Assembly: GCA_024734495.1 (NCBI GenBank)
Contig: JALMQS010000828.1
Span: 4,575,603 to 4,639,602, forward strand
DNA: 64,000 nt
From: Forficula auricularia
Lineage: Eukaryota > Arthropoda > Insecta > Dermaptera > Forficulidae
Direction: 5' to 3'
How positions within the stretch are numbered: the stretch's first letter is position 1; each line of letters starts with the position of its first letter. A model generated the notes under the pieces. It saw nothing but the letters and a program-made list of their open reading frames with translations, was not told the origin of the DNA and searched no databases. The position numbers and the translations under genes were made by a program. This document shows positions 32,048-40,916 of the stretch, piece by piece.

Positions 32048-32248
32048 TTATTCCCTCATAAATGTAACTTTAGGTTGAAGACGGTCTTTTAGCTTCACGT
32101 GTAATTGAACAAATGATTTCATTGACATCCTAAAGTAATTAAAAAATTTGTCTTCATGTTCTCTTAGCTTCGGGAAAATAGTGTAGAATGCTCCAAAAAT
32201 AATTTTTAAGAAAAAAATAAAACCGACTTCAAAAATTAAATGCAACAA
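32048..32248 (-). pseudogene. Harbinger transposase N-terminal fragment
   Basis: Reads IFPKLREHEDKFFNYFRMSM, KSFVQLHVKLKDRLQPK, then TFMRE before a stop. The order 'lyp.Lr.h..kFf.YfRMs..sFd.Ll..l.drLqk.dt.mR' is the usual N-terminal region of HARBI1-type transposases. The first ~20 residues are contributed by the arm of the nested palindrome. The DDE catalytic domain is absent, so it is inactive. Confidence 0.7.
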
Positions 32249-32583
32249 ATAAAATAGAATAAAACGTATAAAATAATTATTATCTTATTTAGTTACAAGT
32301 AAACGACGAAATATTAACATGAAATTACTTTTTGAAGTCGGTGCCAAACATATACCTTTTATGAATCGCACTCGAAGGATCTTACTTAGTACGTTTGGAG
32401 GGTATGCACGCTTATAGGTATAGTTTGTTTGGCACCGACATCAAAAAGTAATTTCATGTTAATATTTCGTCGTTTAGTTGTAAATAAATAAGATAATAAT
32501 TATTTTATACCTTTTAGTGTATTTTATTTGTTGCATTTAATTTTTTGAAGTCGGTTTTATTTTTTTCTTAAAAATTATTTTTA
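32197..32583. repeat. Palindrome with AAACCGACTTCAAAAA arms
   Basis: Left arm (TAAGAAAAAAATAAAACCGA...) and right arm are reverse complements over ~130 bp, with an inner GAAATTACTTTTTGAAGTCG / inverse pair that repeats the CGACTTC motif. Inserted at the 5' side of the Harbinger fragment. Confidence 0.75.
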
Positions 32584-33594
32584 TTTTTCTCTTTTTAGTG
32601 GTGTTATTAATAGTGATCATATCATCAATTAATATCGCACCATCCCTAAAATACCCCCTTTCCAATAAAAAAGAATCATCGAAATCGGTTAATAAACAAA
32701 GAAGTTAGGCCTAATACCAATAAAAAAAATGGGACCAATCCGAAGCTAGACTGAACCCAATGCAAATTTTTTTTTCAAAATCGGTTCACAATTGTCGGAG
32801 ATATGAGGTAACATAGACACAAAAAAAAATTCAGTCGAATATAGAACCTCCTCCTTTTTTGAAGTCGGTTAAAAATGTCATAAAGTGATGAGAGTGTCCC
32901 AATGAATTCTCTTATTCCTCCTTCGTTTTTTAATTTTTCTATAGAGAGACAACATGGCAGCAACTTGCTTTCTCTCCATGATCACTCCTGAGTGTATGAG
33001 AAAAAACCCTAATATGATCCGTATGAGAACAGTGTATGTATGAAAGGGTTTCATTCGTTTTCGGTGAAACCAAATGGAACCGCATATGTGTGAAACAGGC
33101 CTAACAATGAATTATACTGGACGTCATTTTCAAAAGACCATCAATTTACATAAGAAAGAGGGGAAATGACCGAGCCCTAACGAATTCCAGTATTAATATC
33201 GAAACAGGGGGATGATATTCCATCAACTTCAAACTTATACAAGAGTGTGAAATAAAAAATTTTACCACTTTCAAAGATTTGGGGAAGACAAAAGGCCGGC
33301 TAGAAAATGTTTGTGCTATTCCTAATTGAAAGCTTTTGAAATATCTAGCTATATCACAAAAATTTCTCTACCGGCTCCGAGAAATTTTTTCAATATATGG
33401 ACAACATTCGACTTTCCATAATTCGAACTCTTCAGCTGTTAACTTCGGTAAATCGAAGAAATGCTGTTTATTTTGATACGCTCGATAACTCGAAATCCTT
33501 TTCGTAGCAATAGGGGAGAGAACGTTCTATAATTCGAACTAAGCCACTTCCCCTTTTATAATTCAAATTTTTTACTAGCAATGTTTACAAAATC

Positions 33595-33998
33595 TATTTT
33601 TAATTTTTATTAGATAAGAATCGATGGTTATTTTTGATTTTAAATCGATTCCTCCATGTCTTCAGTAATGGTTACCAATAATAATCGAAGGGTCAAAAAT
33701 CTAATGTAGAATTGTTATTCCTCAAGTAATAGATGAGAATCAATCGCTATTTTTGATTTTAAGTCGATTCCTCCATGTCTTCACCAATGGTTACCAATAA
33801 TAACCGAAATGTCAAAAATCGAATGTAGAATGATTATTCCTCGACTGTTAGATGAGAATCGATCATTATTTTTGAAATAAAGTCAACATGAACTGCAAAT
33901 TGCAAGTGATATCTGATTAATAATAAAGGAATAAACATATTAATATCTCAAATGAATTTGAATAAAGTTTAGCAACGATCCGTAGCAGTTTATTTTAA
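33595..33998 (+). repeat. H1 fragment with 119-bp-type units
   Basis: Contains about two and a half units of the GATTTTAAGTCGATTCCTCC ... GTTACCAATAATA repeat and the H1 end AGCAACGATCCGTAGCAG, as at 42750-42875. Inserted in the Tigger-like element. Confidence 0.8.
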
Positions 33999-34239
33999 TT
34001 AGGTATGTTATTATCTATTGCAATGTTAATACATAAGTAATTGTCGTTTTCATTATTTTTACTTTTTTACTTGAGGCTATATATAAAATTCATTATAAGC
34101 TCATACATATTTTCAAAAATATAATAAAAACTTTTAATTCAAAGTAATGGAAGTCAGCCCAGCAGGAGTAGTGAGGAAAGAAAAATTAACACATATCAAA
34201 TAAGGTGCAATTTATTGGAATGCTTCCTCCTTTTCTTTC

Positions 34240-34281
34240 AAACCGACGTTTACGGGGATTCTCCCTCCTTCTTCAGGGTTT
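34240..34281 (-). ncRNA. Hammerhead-like motif, one core change
   Basis: Minus strand: AAACC-CTGAAGA-A-GGAGGG..CCCC-GTAA-ACGTC-GGTTT. Helix I pairs over 5 bp (34277-34281 with 34240-34244) and extends past one mismatch. A13 is replaced by U, so it is probably inactive. The plus mate (34293-34330) keeps GAAACGTC-GGTTT but has lost part of CTGAAGA. Confidence 0.45.
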
Positions 34282-34461
34282 CAAAGGGTCAATGAAGGAG
34301 GGAAGAATACCCCGAAACGTCGGTTTGAAAGGAAAGGAGGAAGGATTCCAATAAATTACACTTTTAAGGAGACAATAAAAGAGTGTGTCTTCTGCTTGAA
34401 TTATAAATTTTACACTCTTTGATTATCTCCTTCAATATATAAGAATTCTGCTACCCACGGC

Positions 34462-34822
34462 CAAGGGCAGATCCAGGGGGGGCGGAGGGGATCGCCCCCC
34501 ATACAGGCCCGTGCCTGGCGGGAGTGCAACACGTGCGTCGCGTGCAGAGGCCAAAAAACGGCGGCCAAATCGACAGGGAATTTATAACAATTTTTTTTAT
34601 TTTAATGAACTTAAAATGAAATGAAATTTGAAGAAAAAAACATTCATTTTTTTAGTTCTATGTGTGCGTGGGGGGGGGTCGTCTCTGACCCCCCCCCCCC
34701 CCCCCCGTTTGGACAATTCGATCGCGACACACTTCGAGATAAAAAGTAGATCTTATATACATCGGGCACCTTATATACATTCTCCCCCCCCCCCCCCATA
34801 AAAAATTCCTGGATCCGCCCTT
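34462..34822. mobile_element. GC-rich hAT-like MITE (AAGGGCGGATCC ends)
   Basis: Ends AAGGGCAGATCCAGG and CCTGGATCCGCCCTT, flanked by ACCCACGGC on both sides (34453-34461 and 34823-34831). Interior has long C- and G-runs and a GC-rich GCCTGGCGGGAG patch. The 8-9-bp duplication and TIR suit hAT. Confidence 0.8.
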
Positions 34823-35083
34823 ACCCACGGCACAAAAACTTTCAATTTAAATTACACCTTATTTGATATGTGTTAATTTTTTCTTTCCTCACTACCCCTG
34901 GGCTGCCTTCCATTACTTTCAATTAAAAGTCTACCAGTCCTCTTCTCTCCAGAGAAAATTTTGTTGCAAATAATAAAAATTCTTAATAATTCAATTTTTT
35001 TCTTTCCTCTTGATAATTCGAAGTCTCAATAATTCGAATTTTTCTTATAGTCCCTTGAATTTCGAATTATCGAGAGTCGACTG

Positions 35084-35820
35084 TAGTTACCTAGATATTT
35101 ATAAACAAACAAACAAATTTTTATCTAGCTATTTATGTGTTCAAAAACTTTTCCCTGAAATCGTATAAGTTATTTATTTACTCTTTCTCTATTCATAAGA
35201 ATTCTTCCAATGGATTTTGCAATTCGATCTTTCCCTAACGGCATTCTATGGGTTTCGCACCGCTTCCTTTTAGACTAAATGTCCAACAAATTCTGTCATG
35301 TTTGAATACATTTCCTATATCTATCTCAAATCAATAGGAAAATAAACTGAGGTGTCGAAATCGTTGCATTTTTTATAACGATTTCAAAATTAAAATATTT
35401 ATAATATCCTTAAAGTATAAAAAATAAAAAAACTTGATATGTGCGCCACATGACTTTTACTTAGTACTATCCGATTTTTTGTTTTTTGTATTTTAATAAA
35501 CATACTTAATTTTTAAAGGGAAAATTAAGCTTTCTATTTTATCAACTCCAATCTCTTGATATAGGCATATTTGTTACTGTTGTCGGAAATATTTTGTGAG
35601 TGAATTTATGTTTATCTAATATGATTAATTTTTGTATTCTATTGAAGATTTGACACATTGGGGAGATGAATGGTTTTCATTAATGAAGAAGTGTTTATTT
35701 GCCTTCGAAATATATGGAATTACTATTAAAAATGCCATTATTACTGATTATTCATTACCTAGTACTAAAACTTATTTATTCTGACATCTTACACCCTTAA
35801 ACAGTGCTCTATTTGAAAAA
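35084..35820. other. AT-rich DNA, no gene recognised
   Basis: A weak hammerhead-like trace (ATGAAGA..CTTC-GAAA-TATATGG at about 35682-35720) lacks C3. Nothing else seen. Confidence 0.5.
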
Positions 35821-35830
35821 TTAGAAGAAG

Positions 35831-35992
35831 GTATACGCTATATGGACCGTAAAAATCAGAGGGTATACGCTATATAAACCAGGAAGGTGGTATTTAATAA
35901 ATGATGAAACTGTAATTTAAAATAAAATATACAACTTAGCACAGAGTATACGCTATTTGCTAAGATCAAATCACGGGGTATACGCTGTATAC
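35831..35992 (+). repeat. Four spaced copies of GTATACGCTRTA
   Basis: GTATACGC starts at 35831, 35863, 35946 and 35978: two pairs each 32 bp apart, the pairs offset by 115 bp. Between the members of each pair is an AAATCA(G/C) block, so it is a diverged tandem repeat of ~115 bp with internal 32-bp periodicity. Confidence 0.75.
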
Positions 35993-36047
35993 TTTCCACT
36001 ACAACCCTGCCCTTATATAACAATCAGTGAGCACCAAGTTACTCTTA

Positions 36048-36252
36048 GGGCCAGTTGTATGTCGGTTGGTAAACTCTTTTAAACGTTGACAAATGATGAA
36101 ATCTTATAATTCACCTGGTGGCCGGCAGGATGGCCAATCAGATGACAAGCACTTTCATCTGATTGGCCATCCCGTCAAGCACAAGGTGAATTATAAGGTT
36201 TTACCCTTTGTCAACGTTTAAAAAGAGTTTACCAACAACATACAACTGGCCC
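36048..36252. mobile_element. 205-bp palindromic MITE with TTA duplication
   Basis: GGGCCAGTTGTATGT and its inverse at the ends, flanked by TTA (36045-36047 and 36253-36255). Arms pair over most of the length, including a GATTGGCCATCC core. The 3-bp TTA duplication suggests PIF/Harbinger mobilisation. Confidence 0.85.
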
Positions 36253-36436
36253 TTAATAATCCTATATTATCTATGAACAAATGCCGAAAATCGAGATATC
36301 TCAAGATATAGAATTAGTAATTTTCTATAAATTAAGCCATTAAGATTTATTGGCAGCTGCTTGGGGCGTTCGTTAACAGTGATTAAAAAAATAAATAATA
36401 TTCTTATGGGAAATAATCTTTTTCATCCTAATTTAA

Positions 36437-36972
36437 CCATAGAACGCACAAGCTTTTTCACAAACTCAAAGTCGCGAGCCGGGCTTATCAGGCCCAATAT
36501 ATGTTTAATTGGAGTGTATAAAACATTTTTCAACAATTATAATATTCATTTTTTTTATTTATTTATATCAAGATTTATAAAAATAAATAATAAACCAATA
36601 CTTTTTTACTGTTTTTATGTACTATTTTTTTGCTATATTTCACTCTAAAAAAAGAATAAAAAAAAATGAAAAATTCTACAGAAAGTCATAAGCCGGGCTT
36701 GTTAAGCCCATTATAGGTTTATTGGTTTATAATACATTATTCAATTATTATATTCATTTTTTTTTATTAATTTAAATCAGGATTAATAAAAATAAATAAT
36801 AGATCAATATGTTTTTACTATTTTTACTGTTATAATAATTTTTTTTAGAAAATACTTTTATTATGAATTAATGAAGGAATATTAAAAATTTGGAATTTAT
36901 GGGACCCCTTTTGTGAAAGCTATTGAATAGAAAATGTGAGGCCTAGACAGGCCCGGGTTGTGCGTTCTAGGG
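36437..36972. mobile_element. piggyBac-like MITE with TTAA target sites
   Basis: Ends CCATAGAACGCACAA and, inverted, CCCTAGAACGCACAA, flanked by TTAA at 36433-36436 and 36973-36976, the signature of piggyBac insertion. 536 bp; two direct ~210-bp units inside (AGCCGGGCTTATCAGGCCCA at ~36478 and a GCCGGGCTTGTTAAGCCCA block at ~36691). No transposase. Confidence 0.88.
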
Positions 36973-37074
36973 TTAAATTTGATTCTAATGGTGTTGATTT
37001 TCACCACCAGAAAAAGAAGGTTTTTAATTAAACCTCAGACTTATATACTTTGATTCATATAGTAAATAAATAAA

Positions 37075-37456
37075 CAGTGAAACCCTTCAAATCCGAATTT
37101 ATTGGGGCTGTAGCCTGTTCGGATTAGCCGAAATCAGCTTCGACAATTGAAGATAATTGATATCAAGTGAAAGATTAAGTAATACTTTGTGTGTTTATTA
37201 TTATTTCATTGTTTTTACAAAGTGATCAACTTAAAGAATTTCAATAATCAACTTTTACCGATTTTCAATCCTGGATGACATAAGTATATAGACACATTTA
37301 CAATTTGTTAGATATGCTAACTGTACTTCTTTGTTAATTTTTCAACTAATTATGTAAAATAAGGTTATAATGTAGAATATATACATAATTGTTTTATTTT
37401 ATGACTAAATAAATAAGTTTATCTTTTTTTGCGTTCGGATTTGAAAGGTTTCACTG
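37075..37456. mobile_element. MITE with CAGTGAAACC ends
   Basis: CAGTGAAACCCTTCAAATCC on the left and its inverse (GGATTTGAAAGGTTTCACTG) on the right, followed by TA; the left flank is AA. 382 bp, no coding region. A pogo/Tigger-type MITE is likely from terminus and TA. Confidence 0.75.
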
Positions 37457-38217
37457 TAAATAACTATTAAAATAAAAGTTCTTAATACCAAAAGTGGCCG
37501 TTGTACAATGCAGAGAAAATCAAAGAAGCCCTCTGCTGAAACCAACGGCCGACTTGAATAGCATTTTTGGCGTTCGGGTTTGATTCCCAAGGAGACCTTT
37601 TGAGATTTAAAACTCATGTAACAATATGTTAGATAACTTTGAACAGAGTACACACAGAGGACAAGTAAACTATCTTCTTAGAGTTGAAAGACCTTAAACA
37701 ATAAACACTCAAATAGAGATGCGGTCGCAATGCAAAAGTAATAAATGCTTAATATTTAGATCTACTACAGTATATTAAAATTAAAAACAATGTATAATAA
37801 TAATCCCTATTAAATCAAAGGGATGTCGTGGGGAAGCTTTACTTTTAAATAATGACCCAGACAATGCTCTCCTTGTCATTTTTAATAAAATCATTGCCGC
37901 TTTCTGAAGAGATAAATTTTAACCTCTTTAAAATACAATATTAATCTAGAAATGAAACATATAAATTATAAAAACTCTATTTATATCAAGGATATGTTAT
38001 ATAGTACTGAATTGCTGAATTTGAGCGGAGCCTGGCATTTTTAATGCTAGCAAAATATTCTAATTAAAAGAGGATCACATAATTTATTATTTATAATTTA
38101 AAAATAATGAGAATAAAATTGGGAAAATCTATCTTTTAGTATTTTTGCTCTTCATTTGGTTGTATAAATAAAAAAATCAAAGTATACACTTTGAGATTTT
38201 CCACGTACCTATATCTA
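37457..38217. other. AT-rich DNA, no gene recognised
   Basis: No motif, inverted repeat or tandem array seen. Confidence 0.5.
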
Positions 38218-40110
38218 CAGGGTGATTCACGGTCGATGGCACTTTAGACGTTTAAGGAAAACGGAAATCAGGATTTTTCTGAAAATTTAGCACCTTATAT
38301 TTTCTTACCTGTTCTATCGATCTAAAATATTTTCAGCATTGTGACGTTTCGGCTTCCATTGAAAAGTCGTAGCAACTTTATTTTTTTAAATGGAACACCC
38401 CGTATATTAACACGTTTTTAGAACCGCCCTTTTGTTAAAATTCTTTTTTGTTAATATTGTCCTATACATATCTCTATCGGTTTTCGAGATAAAAAATAAT
38501 TTGTCTTAAATATGGTCCAAAACATGGCTCTAACTAAACTTAAATAAATTAATGATCTCAATTCATTTAAAGTTGATATTTTGGTGCTAGTTTAGACACA
38601 CCCGAAGTTTTTAATTTACGCCGAAAAATCGACTCCATATTATACAGGGCATGCTAAGATAACTATTATTTCCGGTATTCATAAAAGGGAGCCGCCTCCG
38701 TGGTCTAATGGTCAGAGTAACTGACTGGCAACCCGGAGGTCCCGGGTTCGATTCCCGGCTATGCTCAGAAATTTTTCTGTAAGTATAGGGTCTGGAACGG
38801 GGTTCACTCAGCCTCGTGAGGATAAATGAGTAGCTGCTTGATTGAGAAGTAGCGAATCTCGGTTAAGAACACTGAAACGAAGGTTGTAGATGTGCGTTGA
38901 GCTAACCACTTGACCCCTCGGTACTGTTTCCAATTAGGACAGCAACCAATTCAGTAGGCCAAGACCCATGAAGGGTTGTCGAGCCAGAGATTTATTTTAT
39001 TTATTCATAAAAGGGCTCAAAAGTTCGTTTTTTCAAATAAGACCCCTGTATATTACTCAATAAATTGAAAGACTAAGAAAAATGTTTTAAGGCGATATAT
39101 CATGTCCCTATACCCAAAACATCAAGTTTTCATAATAAAGCCGCTTTTTCGTGAAAAATTACATTTTAATGAACTTAATTTTAACTAACCTATGGTTATG
39201 AAGCTTATGACAGTTTGTTGAATATTTATAAGAAACTTATAAAGAATTTATTGACGGTGTTCAAAAGAATCTCCCAAATTGACCGCAAATATTGATTATT
39301 CAAACGAAGTTCTTTTGAAATTATTTATTTTGTACTATAAGAACATCGTTTGAATAATCAATATTTGCGATCATTTTGGGAAATTTTTTAGAACATCGTC
39401 AATAAACTGTTTATAAGTTACCTATAAATAGTCAACAAACTGCCATAAGCTTGATATTTCCATGGTTAGTTAAAATTAAATTCATTAAAATGTAATTTTT
39501 CACGAAAAAGCGGCTTTATTAAGAAAACTTGATCTTTTAGGTATAGGAACATGATATATCGTCTTAAAGCATTTTTCTTGGTCTTTCAATTTATTGAGTA
39601 ATATACGAAGGGTCTCATTTGAAAAAACGAACTTTTTAGCCATTTTATGAATAACTGAAATAATAGTAATTTTACCATGCCCTGTATCATAGAGTCGATT
39701 TTTCGGAGTAAATTAATAGCTTCGGGTCTGTCTAAACTACCGCCAAAATATCAACTTTCCATGACTTGAGAGCATTAATTTATTTAAGTTTAATTAGGGC
39801 CATATTTTAGAGAATATTTAAGACAAATTATTTGTTATCTCAAAAACCAATAGAGATAGGTATAGAATAATATTAACAAAAAAGTATTTTAATAAAAGGG
39901 CGGTTCTAAAAACGTGTTAATATACGGGGTGTTCCATTTGAAAAAATAAAGTTGCTACGACTTTTCGATGAAAGCCGAAATGTCGCAATGCTGAAAATAT
40001 TTTAGATCGATACAACAGGTAAGAAAATGTAAGGTGGTAAATTTTCAGAAAAATCCTGTCTTCCGTTTTCTATAAACGTCTAACGAGCCATCGACCGTGA
40101 ATTACCCTGT
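38218..40110. mobile_element. Long fold-back element (CAGGGTGATTCAC ends)
   Basis: Ends CAGGGTGATTCACGGTCGAT and its near inverse, TA on each side. The arms (38218-39320 without the SINE, and 39340-40110) are reverse complements over ~780 bp, including CGTAGCAACTTTATTTTTT and AACACGTTTTTAGAACCGCC. No coding region. The left arm is longer only because of a SINE insertion. Confidence 0.88.
38690..39002 (+). mobile_element. tRNA-derived SINE with 13-bp target duplication
   Basis: Head with A-box TGGTCTAATGGTCAGAG and B-box GGGTTCGATTCCCGGC (38743-38758), ~250-bp body ending GTCGAGCCAGAG and a TTTATTTTATTTATT tail. ATTCATAAAAGGG flanks it at 38677-38689 and 39003-39015. The opposite fold-back arm (near 39650) has the same site without the SINE. 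Confidence 0.93.
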
Positions 40111-40252
40111 ATATATTTGTGAAATTTCTATAGAGAGAGTGTAAAAAAATAAATAAAATTATTTAATACTGCAAACCAATACCCTATAAAAGGGTATTTA
40201 AATTTTTGCTGACAGAATAAAATCAAACAATAATTGAATTAAAATATATATA

Positions 40253-40780
40253 TGTTGCAGTAAAAACCCGTTTTTAGTAAGAATGGGTTCTTACTAGATA
40301 AAACGCATTTCACTGAATACCTTTGTGACAACTAGAACTTAGTGCTGGTTGAGTTTAGTTCAAAGGTCTAGAATCTTCATTTTTGACTTTCCGCCTCATT
40401 GTGGGTGTTTATTTTCATTTTTAAACGGAAATGTCAAATATTATATCCTCTACAATTTTGCTTTTAATTTTTGACATTTTGGTTTAAAAAATTTCGAAAA
40501 TAAACACCCAAAATGAGGTGGCAGGTCAAAAATGAAGATTCTAGACCTTGGAACCAAACTCAACCAACATCAGTATATTCTAGTTGCTACAAAAGTATCC
40601 TTGTAGCACAATGTTTCAAACTATATAGTAACTATATAGGGGCTAAATAGATTCTCGAAATCTATATAGGCGCTATATAGTTGCTATATAGTTTGTAACA
40701 TTGTGCTACTAGGGATTCAGTGAAACGCGTTTTAACTAGTACGAACCCGTTTTACTAAAAAACGGGTTTTTACTGCAACA
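40253..40780. mobile_element. Palindromic TA element (TGTTGCAGTAAAAACCCG ends)
   Basis: Both ends carry TGTTGCAGTAAAAACCCG, flanked by TA. Inner parts also pair (TCAAAAATGAAGATTCTAGA). A CCTTGTAGCACAATG-type MITE sits in the right arm (40599-40714). A one-ended relic of the family is at 1619-1712. Confidence 0.88.
40599..40714. mobile_element. 116-bp MITE, CCCTAGTAGCACAATG family
   Basis: Left CCTTGTAGCACAATG, right CATTGTGCTACTAGGG; between them ACTATATAG-type palindromic repeats. Same family as the 50-bp copy at 25686-25735. Confidence 0.85.
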
Positions 40781-40916
40781 TATATATTTATATACCTAAA
40801 CAAGTAAATACAAATTTCTTCAATATCCATCACTCGAAGACCAAAGATTAGGTTAAATGCCTTCTGCTCACTAGATAGCTGGATTCATTCCCACGCCATT
40901 TATATCAATTTTTTAC

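Larger units (their letters stand above)
31798..33101 (-). mobile_element. PIF/Harbinger-like element, internally deleted
   Basis: Termini GGCCCGTTTCACACATATC and, inverted, GGCCTGTTTCACACATATG, flanked by TTA on the left and TAA on the right (TA at least duplicated). Encodes only an N-terminal transposase-like piece (32048-32248). A palindromic repeat sits inside (32197-32583), and an AAACCGACTTCAAAAA-type motif recurs at about 32855. Confidence 0.7.
34146..34930. mobile_element. Fold-back (PLE-type repeat pair) nested in Tigger element
   Basis: Outer arms CCCAGCAGGAGTAGTGAGGA / inverse and TTAACACATATCAAATAAGG / inverse. Inside are an inverted hammerhead-like pair (34240-34330), an AGACAATAAAAGAGTGTGTC block shared with 48659-48748, and a hAT MITE. 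Sequence next to its right edge recurs at 45535-45640. Confidence 0.65.
33402..35083. mobile_element. pogo/Tigger-like MITE expanded by nested insertions
   Basis: The right terminus TCGAGAGTCGACTG + TA and the internal blocks (GAACTCTTCAGCTGTTAACT, GAACGTTCTATAATTCGAAC, AAAAACTTTTAATTC) match the 444-bp copies at 58628 and 61121. It is split by an H1 fragment (about 33595-33998) and by a fold-back (34146-34930) that itself carries a hAT MITE. The left terminus is degraded. Confidence 0.8.

Noticed and set aside
35682..35722. ATGAAGA..CTTC-GAAA-TATATGG as a hammerhead
   Set aside because: The essential C3 is missing and helix I is not formed.
38335..38360. CCGAAACGTC (minus) in the long fold-back as a hammerhead
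   Set aside because: No CUGANGA-type box upstream at the right distance and no helix I pairing.
38690..38765. A functional tRNA gene
   Set aside because: Good A- and B-boxes, but no acceptor pairing, and it is the head of a 313-bp SINE with a target duplication.
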